Made by a program: the position numbers and the translations under genes. A model generated the notes under the pieces. The model searched no databases. It was not told the DNA's origin and saw only the letters and a list, made by a program, of their open reading frames with translations. From contig OY365810.1 in assembly GCA_959347315.1 (NCBI GenBank), positions 460,001 through 524,000 on the forward strand: a DNA stretch of 64,000 bases, given 5' to 3'. The DNA comes from Bimastos eiseni. Its lineage: Eukaryota > Annelida > Clitellata > Crassiclitellata > Lumbricidae. This document shows positions 10,925 to 25,900 of the stretch, one piece after another. Numbering within the stretch: position 1 is the first letter of the stretch; each line of letters begins with the position of its first letter.

Positions 10925-13900
10925 CTGAAAAGAAAAGAAAAACCTAACTTCAATACATTATGCAATTATTTAGTAACGTTGTCATCAATAAGTACTTACT
11001 TTATTTTATTGCAGTTATACTACAAACGAAGCTTAGCCAAACAATGAACTATCTAGCTGCTGCTCTTTAGACCGTTACGTTAAGATAATTATTTTCAAAC
11101 AATGACTTTGAGCAGGAGTCTAATTCTTACCCCACTCCATTGGCGCAACATAAGTCACTTAGATTCTAAATAAGATTCAAGACGTGTATTGTCTTCTTCC
11201 TGTATAAGTTCCTCTTCTTCTGTGGGACATTGTAACTTCACCTTTCCTTCTATGTCCTTCATCAGCTTTTAATTAATTGCGTTCCTTACCGAATATTGGA
11301 CTACATCTCCAATGTTAGATCTTGATAGGAAGCTAGGTACCTAACACATTAGAGATAAGCTGATCGAAACAGGACAACGATCCTAAATTTGAGAAGATGA
11401 AAGAGAGATTGGGTCCGGAGTCAACGCCTGTCAAATCAGCAGCGGAATATCTGAATTGTATCATACAGTTGTTTGGTATATCAGAAATATTTTCATATAG
11501 GATTCCAGATAAAATTTTATATGGCCGGACGGCAAGTTTGGTGGTTGTTTGAGCTGTATACAAACATAGGCAGAGGTAAGGAGTAAAGGACGGTAAAGAC
11601 TTGCTTCTCTTCCAGGTTATTAAACGTTTTCACCTGCAGCAGCATTGTTTCATACTTTCTAACAATGTCTATACTGCAGCATCTCAAGATATTTTCGCCT
11701 CAAACGTTTACAGCACAGGCCAATCTGTTTCTGGAATTTCAGTTCCGTCGTTTCAAATTTAAGATGCTTCCATCTTTAGTTTCTGTCAAATTTGGCAGCT
11801 TGAATTCTGCATCCACAATTTATTCTGAAAAATTACACTTTGAAATTGGAAGGCACAAAGTTCAGTCTTGGTCACCAATAGCATTAACACTTTTCGTAAT
11901 AGTATTTAACATCTAGGCCTATTTATAGCACTCCCTCATTTGGTCTTTTGTTTAAATAACATAACCCGATCAGAGGAAGGCTTATGTGCAATTGTGTGGA
12001 TACTAAAAGTAAGTACCTACATTCCATGCTTGTAGACGTTGTACTATATTGCTAAACGATGGTCTTTCTGAAGAGTCTTCTTTCCTGCAGTCTGAATTAA
12101 ACAACAACAACAACACATTAATTCAAACGAATTAAGTCAAATATATCACAATTAATATTGAAGCAGAAAACCAGAAAATAGTTTTTGCAGTGCCATATTA
12201 CAGTTCAAGTGTACAATTACAAGATCGTAATCGTAATCTCAACATTTCTACAACGCCCACAAAAGCGAAGTCGCGGGAACCAGCTTATTCACAAGAGCGA
12301 CAACAAGAAACGGTGAGAGTCACAATCATCGTAAACTATAAGGAGATACTGTTTACCCAGTAAATTGACTTCTTTGATAAATCGTTGTCATTGGTTATGT
12401 CATTGATGTTATTATAACAACTTAGATGTGCGTAACACTGCGTATGCTAACGGTTCAATAAATGAATATAAACTACTAACCAATTAAAATTCTTTCCAGC
12501 TTCTTAGGACACGAATCCGGAATCTCAAGTCGTCTGGCTCCATTCCGAATGTCGGCGATGATTTCTGTAAGTACCTTTTGATCTTTGTACGGCTGTTTTT
12601 TTGTCAGTATCTCCCAAATGATAATGCCAAAACTTTAAATGCAAGCAACACAACTGACATTGAATGGGCCGGGTAGACCGCTGGTATGGCTGTTTTTTCT
12701 TCTTCAGTAGCACTGCCAATACAGGGCAGCGTTACTGTAAAACAAATTGGTCTGTACGAGATTTATCAATAGGTCTCATCGGTCATTGTATGTTCTATTG
12801 TATAATGGGTAAGATTTCTAATAAACACACTGATCACATATGAATAGCATTAAATAGAGACGGTAAAAGTTGTCATTGCGTTGCAGCAACTCCTCTGTTA
12901 ATTAAGACATTCGTTTAGAATTAGTACAATCTGAAAACGTAGATATGCTTAAATGAGTAACAGTTAGCAATAATACTACCTAGAATTATAACATGGAATT
13001 AAATGTTGTTGTACAATGATCGGGGATAAATTGAGTGTGTATTTGGGAGGGAGGACATGGTTGTGTGTTCTGTCAATCAATCAATCAATCAACCAAAAAT
13101 ATTTGATATCGCGCCCATTCAAGGTATCTACTCAGAGGCGCTCCCTCATCCTTGGCTAGAAAAGACAGTTTTAAGAGAGGAGTAAATGAAGATGATGAGT
13201 TCTTCATCGTCATGAGGAGACGGAGATATATGGGAAGTCCATTCCAGATGGTAGGTCCCACGACCGGGAAAGCCCGATTCTGCATCATAGAAGTGCGCGC
13301 AAAGGGACGATCAAGTCGCCATGAACTGCAGAGCGCTCATAGAGTGGTCGTCCACCATTGCTGGCAGTGATAGGGCGACATGGCTCCTGCAAATAAGCAG
13401 GCTCTGTACTGTCAAGACAGCGCCCAACCAAGGCAGTTCTCTAGGTCTTGGTTGTTGGGGGTGGGGTGGGTGTCATAGGACGATCTCTCATAGGACGTTC
13501 ACTCATACGACGATTACTCATAGGACGTTCACTCATACGACGATCACTCATACGACGATCACTCATAGGACGTTCACTCATACGACGATCAGTCATAGGA
13601 CGTTCACTCATTCGACGATCACTCATAGGGCGTTCACTCATACGACGATCACTCATACGACGATCACTCACAGGACGTTCACTCATACGACGATCATTCA
13701 AAGGACGTTCACTCATACGACGATCAGTCATAGGGCGTTCACTCATTCGACGATCACTCATAGGGCGTTCACTCATACGACGATCACTCATACGACGATC
13801 ACTCACAGGACGTTCACTCATACGACGATCATTCAAAGGACGTTCACTCATACGACGATCAGTCATAGGGCGTTCATTCATACGACGATCAGTCATAGGG

Positions 13901-16900
13901 CGTTCACTCATACGACGATCACTCATACGACGATCACTCATATGACGTTCACTCATACGACGATCACTCATAGGGCGTTCACTCATACGACGATCACTCA
14001 TAGGACGTTCACTCATACGACGATCAGTCATAGGACGTTCACTCATTCGACGATCACTCATAGGGCGTTCACTCATACGACGATCACTCATACGACGATC
14101 ACTCACAGGACGTTCACTCATACGACGATCATTCAAAGGACGTTCACTCATACGACGATCAGTCATAGGGCGTTCACTCATACGACGATCAGTCATAGGG
14201 CGTTCACTCATACGACGATCACTCATACGACGATCACTCATAGGACGTTCACTCATACGACGATCACTCATAGGGCGTTCACTCATACGACGATCACTCA
14301 TACGACGATCACTCATAGGACGTTCACTCATTCGACGATCAGTCATAGGGCGTTCACTCATACGACGATCACTCATACGACGATCACTCATAGGACGTTC
14401 ACTCATACGACGATCAGTCATAGGACGTTCACTCATTCGACGATCACTCATAGGGCGTTCACTCATACGACGATCACTCATACGACGATCACTCATAGGG
14501 CGTTCACTCATACGACGATCACTCATACGACGATCACTCATAGGACGTTCACTCATACGACGATCAGTCATAGGACGTTCACTCATACGACGATCACTCA
14601 TAGGGCGTTCACTCATACGACGATCACTCATACGACGATCACTCATAGGACGTTCACTCATACGACGATCAGTCATAGGACGTTCACTCATTCGACGATC
14701 ACTCATAGGGCGTTCACTCATACGACGATCACTCATACGACGATCACTCATAGGACGTTCACTCATACGACGATCATTCATAGGACGTTCACTCATACGA
14801 CGATCAGTCATAGGACGTTCACTCATTCGATGATCACTCATAGGGCGTTCACTCATACGACGATCATTCATAGGACGTTCACTCATACGACGATCAGTGA
14901 TAGGACGTTCACTCATTCGACGATCACTCATAGGGCGTTCACTCATACGACGATCACTCATACGACGATCACTCATAGGACGTTCACTCATACGACGATC
15001 AGTCATAGGACGTTCACTCATTCGACGATCACTCATAGGGCGTTCACTCATACGACGATCATTCATAGGACGTTCACTCATACGACGATCAGTCATAGGA
15101 CGTTCACTCATACGACGATCACTCATAGGACGTTCACTCATTCGACGATCACTCATAGGACGTTCACTCATACGACGATCACTCATACGACGATCACTCA
15201 TAGGACAGTTCACTCATACGACGATCAGTCATAGGACGTTCACTCATTCGACGATCACTCATAGGACGTTCACTCATACGACGATCATTCATAGGACGTT
15301 CACTCATACGACGATCAGTCATAGGACGTTCACTCATACGACGATCACTCATAGGACGTTCACTCATACGACGATCAGTCATATGACGTTCACTCATTCG
15401 ACGATCACTCATAGGGCGTTCACTCATACGACGATCACTCATACGACGATCACTCATAGGACGTTCACTCATACGACGATCAGTCATAGGACGTTCACTC
15501 ATACGACGATCACTCATAGGGCGTTCACTCATACGACGATCACTCATACGACGATCACTCATACGACGATCACTCATAGGACGTTCACTCATACGACGAT
15601 CAGTCATAGGACGTTCACTCATTCGACGATCACTCATAGGGCGTTCATTCATACGACGATCAGTCATAGGGCGTTCACTCATACGACGATCACTCATACG
15701 ACGATCACTCATAGGACGTTCACTCATACGACGATCACTCATAGGGCGTTCACTCATACGACGATCACTCATAGGACGTTCACTCATACGACGATCATTC
15801 ATAGGACGTTCACTCATTCGACGATCAGTCATAGGACGTTCACTCATACGACGATCACTCATAGGACGTTCACTCATTCGACGATCACTCATAGGGCGTT
15901 CACTCATACGACGATCACTCATACGACGATCACTCATAGGACGTTCACTCATACGACGATCAGTCATAGGACGTTCACTCATACGACGATCACTCATAGG
16001 GCGTTCACTCATACGACGATCACTCATACGACGATCACTCATACGACGATCATTCATAGGACGTTCACTCATATGACGATCAGTGATAGGACGTTCACTC
16101 ATTCGACGATCACTCATAGGGCGTTCGCTCATACGACGATCACTCATACGACGATCACTCATAGGACGTTCACTCATACGACGATCAGTCATAGGACGTT
16201 CACTCATTCGACGATCACTCATAGGGCGTTCACTCATACGACGATCATTCATAGGACGTTCACTCATACGACGATCAGTCATAGGACGTTCACTCATACG
16301 ACGATCATTCATAGGACGTTCACTCATACGACGATCAGTCATAGGACGTTCACTCATACGACGATCACTCATAGGACGTTCACTCATACGACGATCAGTC
16401 ATAGGACGTTCACTCATTCGACGATCACTCATAGGGCGTTCACTCATACGACGATCACTCATACGACGATCATTCATAGGACGTTCACTCATACGACGAT
16501 CACTCATAGGGCGTTCATTCATACGACGATCAGTCATAGGGCGTTCACTCATACGACGATCACTCATATGACGATCACTCATAGGGCGTTCACTCATACG
16601 ACGATCACTCATACGACGATCACTCATACGACGATCATTCATAGGACGTTCACTCATACGACGATCAGTGATAGGACGTTCACTCATTCGACGATCACTC
16701 ATAGGGCGTTCACTCATACGACGATCACTCATACGACGATCACTCATAGGACGTTCACTCATACGACGATCAGTCATAGGACGTTCACTCATTCGACGAT
16801 CACTCATAGGGCGTTCACTCATACGACGATCATTCATAGGACGTTCACTCATACGACGATCAGTCATAGGACGTTCACTCATACGACGATCACTCATAGG

Positions 16901-19900
16901 ACGTTCACTCATTCGACGATCACTCATAGGGCGTTCACTCATACGACGATCACTCATACGACGATCACTCATAGGACGTTCACTCATACGACGATCAGTC
17001 ATAGGACGTTCACTCATACGACGATCACTCATAGGGCGTTCACTCATACGACGATCACTCATACGACGATCACTCATACGACGATCATTCATAGGACGTT
17101 CACTCATACGACGATCAGTGATAGGACGTTCACTCATTCGACGATCACTCATAGGGCGTTCACTCATACGACGATCACTCATACGACGATCACTCATAGG
17201 ACGTTCACTCATACGACGATCAGTCATAGGACGTTCACTCATTCGACGATCACTCATAGGGCGTTCACTCATACGACGATCATTCATAGGACGTTCACTC
17301 ATACGACGATCAGTCATAGGACGTTCACTCATACGACGATCACTCATAGGACGTTCACTCATTCGACGATCACTCATAGGGCGTTCACTCATACGACGAT
17401 CACTCATACGACGATCACTCATAGGACGTTCACTCATACGACGATCAGTCATAGGAAGTTCACTCATTCGACGATCACTCATAGGGCGTTCACTCATACG
17501 ACGATCATTCATAGGACGTTCACTCATACGACGATCAGTCATAGGACGTTCACTCATACGACGATTACTCATAGGACGTTCACTCATACGACGATCAGTC
17601 ATAGGACGTTCACTCATTCGACGATCACTCATAGGGCGTTCACTTATACGACGATCAGTCATAGGACGTTCACTCATACGACGATCAGTCATAGGACGTT
17701 CACTCATTCGACGATCACTCATAGGGCGTTCACTCATTCGACGATCACTCATAGGACTTTCGCTCAAAGGACGCTTCCTCACATCTGTTCCGTAAACCGA
17801 CTGATAGGAAAACTGGACATTAACTTAGTTGACGAATACCAAACGTGATGCAAATATTAAGTGCTCGAGCAATGAGTAAACGAAAAACCGAAGGTGTGCT
17901 AATTGATATTTAATGTTATTGTTTAAAAACGGGTACTGAAATCATAACACCTAAAAATACTGAAGAGTATTGCTCGGCACATTTATTTGATTGTCTAATT
18001 ACGGAAAAATTAGTATTTAATTTGACATACCAATAGTGTCTATGCTCAGGCAACATCTTTCTTAGTTTATTTTTAGCAGGCTTCCATCTTATTTACTTGC
18101 TAAATATGTTGTTATTTATTTGCTGTATGAGTGAACGTTCTTTGAGCGAATGTCCGAGGACCATTTGGAGTGTTGCTTTAATAATAAATAATAAATGTAA
18201 TAATAATGACGATGACGAGTTTCGAGTGACGCTCTAGAAGTTTGGAGATCACCACTACGATTAGGAAGGATTATAGTGGAGATAAAAATAATGTGAGACC
18301 TATCTGTCGCACAGCCACGACCTATGGCTAACGACCTAACCATATAATTCAAATATAATATCCAATGGTACAATTTCTTGCGTACCTCCATACATCCCCT
18401 TTACTTGTGTAGGATCCATCAAAAACCTCAGGAGCTTTAAAGGAAAACTTCTCTTCCACTGTTTGGGTGCTCGTAAAGTTGTCATCGATTAGGCAGTATT
18501 GCGATATTTTTAGAGTTTTGTGAGAGACATCAGGTGATTCAATGACAAGAACTGGAACCAAATTGTAAAAGCGCACTTTCAAGTGAAATCAAAATTTACC
18601 ATCCGGTGCAACGCATCACTAAAACCGAAATTATATCACTACCTACCTGTACTTTTCCTGGCAAACTCGCACTCCGACCTAACGTGTAGCTTCTGGCTAT
18701 CTTATCATGCCAGTTCAGCATTCTATATAACGATGTATTCCCAACAACCACTATCGGACGCCATTCAGCTTTGACCAGATTAGATTCTGATTAAGCAAAC
18801 CAGCAACCTGCTTATTGCTGTGTCATTTGGCTCAGCACTTGTGAATACGCTGGTATTCGCTATGTTGCACTGAGAAATTATGCATTATACTATATCGTAT
18901 TGCTGTTGGTGGCAACACTGAACTAGTAAGATGTATCTTTGCCTCCAGTCATTTTCGTTTGAAGGAATACATAAAAATAAATCATAGACTTGAAAACGAC
19001 ATATGCAATTCGACCTTTTATTAACTAAATGAAACATATTGCGATTTATGCAACCATTCGAGCAGAGTTCAAACTTTAAAAAAGTCAAATAACTTCACTG
19101 ATTCAGCACCTTTAGATTTTCCTCCTAAAGCATGACTTAATTTTTCATTCCAGTTTTCATACAACGAATACATGTAGCTTGTGTGTAATTTGGCTCTAAC
19201 CTATTACTACCTAGTTGACACAACTAATTTGACCCAGATTAAAAGAGTCTTAAAGGTTGCATAACTATAAGACTAATGCAACTATCCAACATGTCTGCAT
19301 CACACAAACCAGCTTATACTGCACAAATCATGGAATATTAGGTGCTAGTACTTGTAATCTGGAATAGAAAATAAGCCTTAGGGCCTGGAAAGTATTGGTA
19401 GGCATTATTCCTATTGCCAATGTATCTTGGAATGCATGTATATTTTTACCCATTGTGTTTCTTTTAGCGCCATAATCATGGGTTCAAACTTTCAGTTTTA
19501 CGAATGTATACAATTTTTTATTAAGCCGTTGACTCTTGCTGCATTACTGTGATGCACCGATGCTAATAGATATTTTTAAACTTAAAATAAACTCACTTTG
19601 AGTCGAACTAAGATTTTTGTGAATGATGTCTTCCTCGTGTAGATACTTCATACCACTGGCGATTTGCATGGCCCAGTCTTTTACCATTGGTAGATTCACT
19701 TCAGACTCTGTGCATTTCTCCAATGCACTCCTCACGGATCCTCCTGCTGCATATTCCATCATGACGTAAACAGATGGAGATAGTAGGACTACGTCGTAAA
19801 ACTTTATCAGATTCTTGTGATTCAACGCCATCCATTTTCGGCCTTTGTTGTAGACTTTCTCTTCTTTAGTCAACTCCCCTTCGTTGGTTTTGGTTACTTT

Positions 19901-22900
19901 AGTACACATGATTCGTTCACAGGCGCAGTCTATATCTTTGTACTGCATAGGGCAATGTAATTCACCACCACTTGATCCTTTCCCGATACAGCGGGCTTTA
20001 GAAAAGGCATTTTCCATGACATTCTGCTGTCCAAAGAAATGACAACGTTGAATGAAGTAGGCAGAATAATTAGTAATAAATAAGACGTTTATATAACATC
20101 TAGCATAATCCGGCTAGTAGTGTTGTTTGCATAATGAAGTTATTAATTTTTAAACTGTCTAAAAAGTGAATCTATTAGCATAATTTCTCATATGGACTAA
20201 ATATTCAACGAAAAAGCAGTTCAGTCATCCATTCGGAACTGTTGCGAAGTCAGTGACGAAGTTAAACACAATGGAACGCCATCAATTTTTTGCTATAAAT
20301 TTTTCACCAGTGCACGTTTTTCCCCATAAATTTTTCGCCAGTATCTTTTTTCGCCATTTCATCGATCCAGCTTCCATTTAAGCCTGATGATTTTCATCAA
20401 TCCAGCTTCTATTTAAGAAGATCTGTTTTAATCGATCCAGCTTAGTCATATAGAAGCTAGACGAATTAAAATAATCAGGTTTAAATGAAAGCTGGATCGA
20501 TTAAAACAGATTTTTTAAGCAGAAGCTGGACTGACGAAAATCATCAGGCTGAAATAGAAGGTGGATTGATAAAAATCATCAGGCTTAAATAGAAGCTGGA
20601 TCGATGATAAAGAATTACGTTTAAACGGAAGGTATTTAAGACGAAGCTGGTTTGATGAAAATCATCAGGCTTAAATGGAAGCTGGATGAATGAAATGGCG
20701 AAAAATACGTCGGAGAAGAAAGTGTACTGGCGAAAAATTGATGGCGAAAAATTTACTACTCTGCATTCATTTTTTTCGGTTATTAGCTCAACTACGATAA
20801 TAAAATTGAAGATATTCTTGCCCAAAGATAATAGCAATAGAATAATGGGTAACTTAATACTCGGCCCACACATAGGTCCGTAGACTATGCAGTATTTAAT
20901 TTAGTAAAACTTGTCAATACCATATTGTCACAGCCATTTGGCACCAGTCCTACATTCTCCTCTGGTTGTTGTGGTGATCCATGATCTACAACAGGTAATT
21001 CATTCAGTTATCAAATTCTAAAAACATTTTAAAACTAATATTAGCTAATATTAACTTGTTTTGCGCTTTGCTAATACAAATCACATCAGCTAATGGGACA
21101 CCAAAACACAGCCTAAGGCCATTTCAGATTCACTGGCAGTAAGCTAAAGCAAGGAGGCATTTATTTAGCAGAACGCTGTTAGCAGATAAGACTAATAACT
21201 TAAAGACAGGATCATTAGGCTATTAATCTACTTCTACCTAAGTATATCTACTGTGCTAAGTATCAATAGACAATATAATGTATTCGCTTTGACGGTGAGC
21301 CCAATTATTAGACGGGGCGGCTAATTTATTAAATGTTACTGGCATTCTTTTCAGGCGTTTCTTAAAAGAATGACATGGAGAGCAAAAAATGTGAAATGAT
21401 AGTCATGGTGCGGTCCATCACACTCTTCCTCTAATATGTAGACATGTTTGAATTTGTCTTGTATACTGATACCTTAGATGTTGCTTTGCTGCATATGCGC
21501 GACTGGAAAAGTTTGTCCTTGAAAGTCAAGTAAGTCTCTAAACTATTTTGCACTACAATACACTACTTTACCGTTAGAAATCGTCGCCTAAGACAATTAT
21601 TAATTCACACAAAGCAGATCACAAGTAACACTTACTCTTCTTCCGAAAGTACCGGTTGTACACTAATGCAGCAACGATGACGACGATAGCAATAACGGGC
21701 AGCATCAGTAACCACAGCAAATTGAGATTCTCTGAAGTGCCTGCACTACTCATTGCTACATCAACAAAACAGATCAATAAACAAACAGATCAAAGAAATT
21801 ATGTGCTTGCAGTTATATCATCGTCATCATAACCATAATCGTCCACTCGATTACTGTTACTCACTCTATGTACATGTAGGTCTCCCTGTTGGGCGGTTGG
21901 ACCGGGTCCTGCGTTCTGCTGCACGTCTTGTCGCGTGCATTATGAAATGTGACCATGTCTCCGGCTATAGAAGCTGGATGTACTCCACAGGCTCCCCCTC
22001 CAACAGGGAATCTCGCACCGTATCATCGCTTTTGTCTGGCGGTCCTTGTTGGATTTCTCCTCTGCCTATCTTCGCGATCTCTGCTACTCTATTTTGAGTG
22101 CATCGGGTCGCCACTCTCCCTCTACTGAGCGAGGCCTGCTAATTGTCCCATTTGCCCGTACAACTACTAAACAGCATTTTGCCTCCTCGATGGTTGGTTT
22201 GGGAGGTGGAGAGGGACACTTAATGAGAGGGGTTAGAAATATGGGGAGGACAAACGTATAACGTGTCCTCTTTCTGCAAAAGGTGAGGGACTTCTCCCTC
22301 TCGACCTTCCTGGATCGCCGCCTTCGATCACTTATAATGGCGGAAGATTGTGCATAATTGTGCAGTAGAATAATAAAGTAAATTTACCTGTGTCTGAAAC
22401 GTTGACAACCATAGCCGTGAACGCACATGTGTCACTTCTTATGCTACACTCAGCCTCACATCTATAAATGCCAGAATCGCTTGGTTTCAGTGTCTGACCC
22501 AATTCCTCCGTTTTGTTGTCTTTGTACCATTTGTACGAACATGACAGGTCCTTGCTCGTGTTGGCCGAACAAAACACTTCGTCTGTCGTGGTAGTAGCTG
22601 TCGTCACTGATGTGTCCGAAAACGCATCTGCATATCAAGACAAATATTTATGATGATTATGATCATAATATTGACCTGAGGTTCCGGCTGGCATTGATCA
22701 TTTGTCAGAATGAGGTCTTAAAGAACAATGGTGGTTGTTCGTTACAGAGCGACTTCGTGGATCAAGTAATGTTCGATATTGGATGGTGGACATTGATAGT
22801 GTTATTGCGTATCGCAGACAATAACACTTGTCGTCCGTCTTTCAGCCTTCCAGGACTCTCAACACACTGTCATCTGTCAGCTAGTGTTTGCAACCAGTAC

Positions 22901-25900
22901 ATGCATGTGCGCGAGTCTGGTTCTGGTGACAGTTGTATATATAACATTAGTCGAACATTGATTACACATAAAACCAATCCACCGGTTCTTTGTATCTTCT
23001 TCTTAAAACCCATCAAAGTATCAACAGAGGCAGTGCCCTCATTCAAACCCTTCCACATGCACCTGTCCAATGAACTGTGTTTCTCGTTTCCAGTTTTATC
23101 TAGAACTGACCGGCGAATGTGTTGCAACGATAGCGCTACATAAGTTTTCAGTTTCAATTACATTTGAATTGATATGCGCATCAGTCATAGACATGTTTCC
23201 ATATTTGCAAAGAACATTTACAAAGCGCCTCTTGAAGAGAATTATATTTATCAGAGGGGCTAAATACGCTAACAAAACTCATGTAAGCTGTCATTATCTC
23301 GTTAACTTCAGCTAGGGTTGCCAGGTAGTCTTGAGGAAATTACCGGACAACGGTGAATGACTAGCGGGGTCTGCGAGCGTGGGGTCGTGGGGATTTTGGT
23401 TAGGTCAGTTAACGTAAAGCAGACAAGCAGTTGTCATTTGAGCGATATGATGATGCTGAGTCATGGACAATTTAGAATAAGTGAATTAAGCACACTTGGC
23501 ACTTAATCACAAACTCACAACTCAGGAGTCACAGGCTCACAGCCCAAAGGATTGGATCTGATTTTCTCAGAAGTGTTCACTGTTAACATCATGGTCAGTG
23601 AGTCAATGAGAGTCAGATCAGAACGTCCGAGTCAAACGGTAAGAGTCTGTCGGACAGATCTAGGGCCAGTCAGTCGTCACGGAAGTTGAGTTACTGGTCA
23701 GACGTTGGCACATGTAGTGTAGAACTTTTGTGCGAGTTGCAGTAGCACCATGCCACTATAGGCTAGGAACTAAGCTGTCACACTTGCGAATTTAGCCCTA
23801 GAATACCTCAACATTAGCGTTAGATACAGGCATTGACAGCACGCATTGAACAATTCTGAGGAGCATGTTTTCTATTGAAGAATAGGCGCCATTTCTCACC
23901 CGTGCTGCCTTTCCTTCCTGAAAAATTGACTAAGTGCTGTGACCTCGTTGGCTAGAGCTAAGAATAGGTACAAAGTATCAGATGGAGACTCGGACCATGG
24001 ATGAGGATGCGATATGGTATATACTTCAAAAGCAAGTGCCAAGTTATCAGTTTTCACTTTTTTCATACATTGTATGTATTAAATATTTTCAAACTAATTG
24101 TTATTAACAGTTAATTTAGCAGTGATTATTAATTAGTTACCACAAATTATCGGACACCCCTATGTCCGGTAACGTGTGAAATTTCTGACCGCACAGTCTC
24201 TCCAACTACCGGACTGTCCGGTTCAATACCGGACCCCTGGCAACCCTAACTTCAGCAGATTGCATGGCTGCAAAATTACTAAAATCCGTGCCATGTTAAA
24301 AATTCTGCCGTAGACAGAGGCATTCCATATTAATTTAAAACTCCAATAACAAATAATGTTCATAAAAATGACTGCAGAATCTATGCAACGAAAATAGCTT
24401 TTGAGTTAATTTGCACAGGTGATAAAATCCCCTAATACGCTGAACTCACAAATAGCTTTGTTGACTTTCAAAGAACAGTTGTATTGTTTTGCTGTCTTCA
24501 CTTGGCAAATATAGACGGATCCATCCATGTTAAGACTAGCTTCCAGTGTTGCATTACACGTCACACGATTGCCCTTATTGTCACATTTAGTCTTATTGGA
24601 ATCCACTTCACTGCCAAGTTTTATCCATTCCATCTGAGGAGGAGAGTTTCCACTGTATGTCACACTACACTGTAGTTGCAGTTGGTCCGGTGCTATGGGT
24701 TTAGTGCATTCAGTCGGTCCAACAACTTCGTTAAGATCCTTGTCCGACTCACACACTAGATTTGAATCTACAGAAAAATAAATAAAAGCCGAGTTAGATT
24801 AATTAAAACAATTAAGTTACAACTTTTAAACTGCTTGCATAAATTCTTCTATGAAAACTGAATGTTCTCATTAAACTTGGCTTAAAGTTAACCCTTTCAA
24901 CTTATTCACTTTCTCAGGCAGCCTATTGTGTCATCTACGACACATTCCTAAATTGCTTGTATAAAAATCGATATCAACGCGTCAATACTGTATTATTTCA
25001 ACCGACTTTAACTGAATATTTTTTACGGTCCAGATTAAAGGACTCTCCATCGCATCTCAATGCATGTTCATTGTTTGCACATTATTCTCATACTTCCTTA
25101 TTCCCAAGTAATTAAGTAACAGAACCTGGTTCCTACAAATTTGTCAAATCTCGTGTGTTGAAGCCATAAATAGTATAATCAGTAGATCTACTTTAACACC
25201 ACGCAATAGATGCACGTCTTGAAGAGGCGCAACATCAAGATTCATTGATTGATTCATTTAAGTTAAGTATATAAATAACTGATTATAAATCAAGCTAAAT
25301 ACTTCTGGCATGTACACATACATAAGTGAGTAATATTGGTATAGTATATGCAAATACAATACAATAAATGCGACGATAATTAAGCGACAGACTAACACTA
25401 AAATTGTGCATTTTGAAATCATGGCGTTGGATAATTACCTAGAACAATGAGTTCGGCTGATGCTCCTGTTCCCTTCAAAACATCTTCCACACATTCATAT
25501 TTACCAGAGTCTTTTGACCCTGGTCTCTGAACTAGCAAGTTGAAAATTCCAGAGGTCACATTTTTGTCTATGCTGAACCTCTCTTTGTATTTATCTCTAA
25601 TTCTTCCATCCTCGTAAACACCTGCAGAGACTCCACCCAAAGGTTGATGATACCAGGTAAGCTCTTCCAAATCGCCACTGGAATTGTTAATTGACTTCGA
25701 ACAGTTGAAAAATGTTGTATGATTGACAATTATTATTGCATCTTTTGGCGTTTGGATGAGAAAACCTTCAGCTAATAAAAAAAACATAACATTGTTGTAG
25801 CGAGGCTATGGATGCAATCTTAGAAAGTTATGTAAAAATTATATCTTGTAATAGACTATGCAACAATAAGATTATCATCACAAGAAATTAAATCGTTCTC

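Noticed and set aside
12525..12719. Minus-strand open frame over the C-lobe exon
   Set aside because: It is a shadow in the wrong frame; the kinase reading (FGIIIWEIL) uses a different frame and fits the splice phases.
13473..17775. CRISPR array
   Set aside because: Units are contiguous without unique spacers and the genome is eukaryotic.
13321..17848. Open frames of 590 to 983 codons on both strands (THTTI, MSDRR and RRSLIG repeats)
   Set aside because: They are readings of the 15-bp minisatellite in different frames and strands, without start context, splice support or non-repeat sequence.
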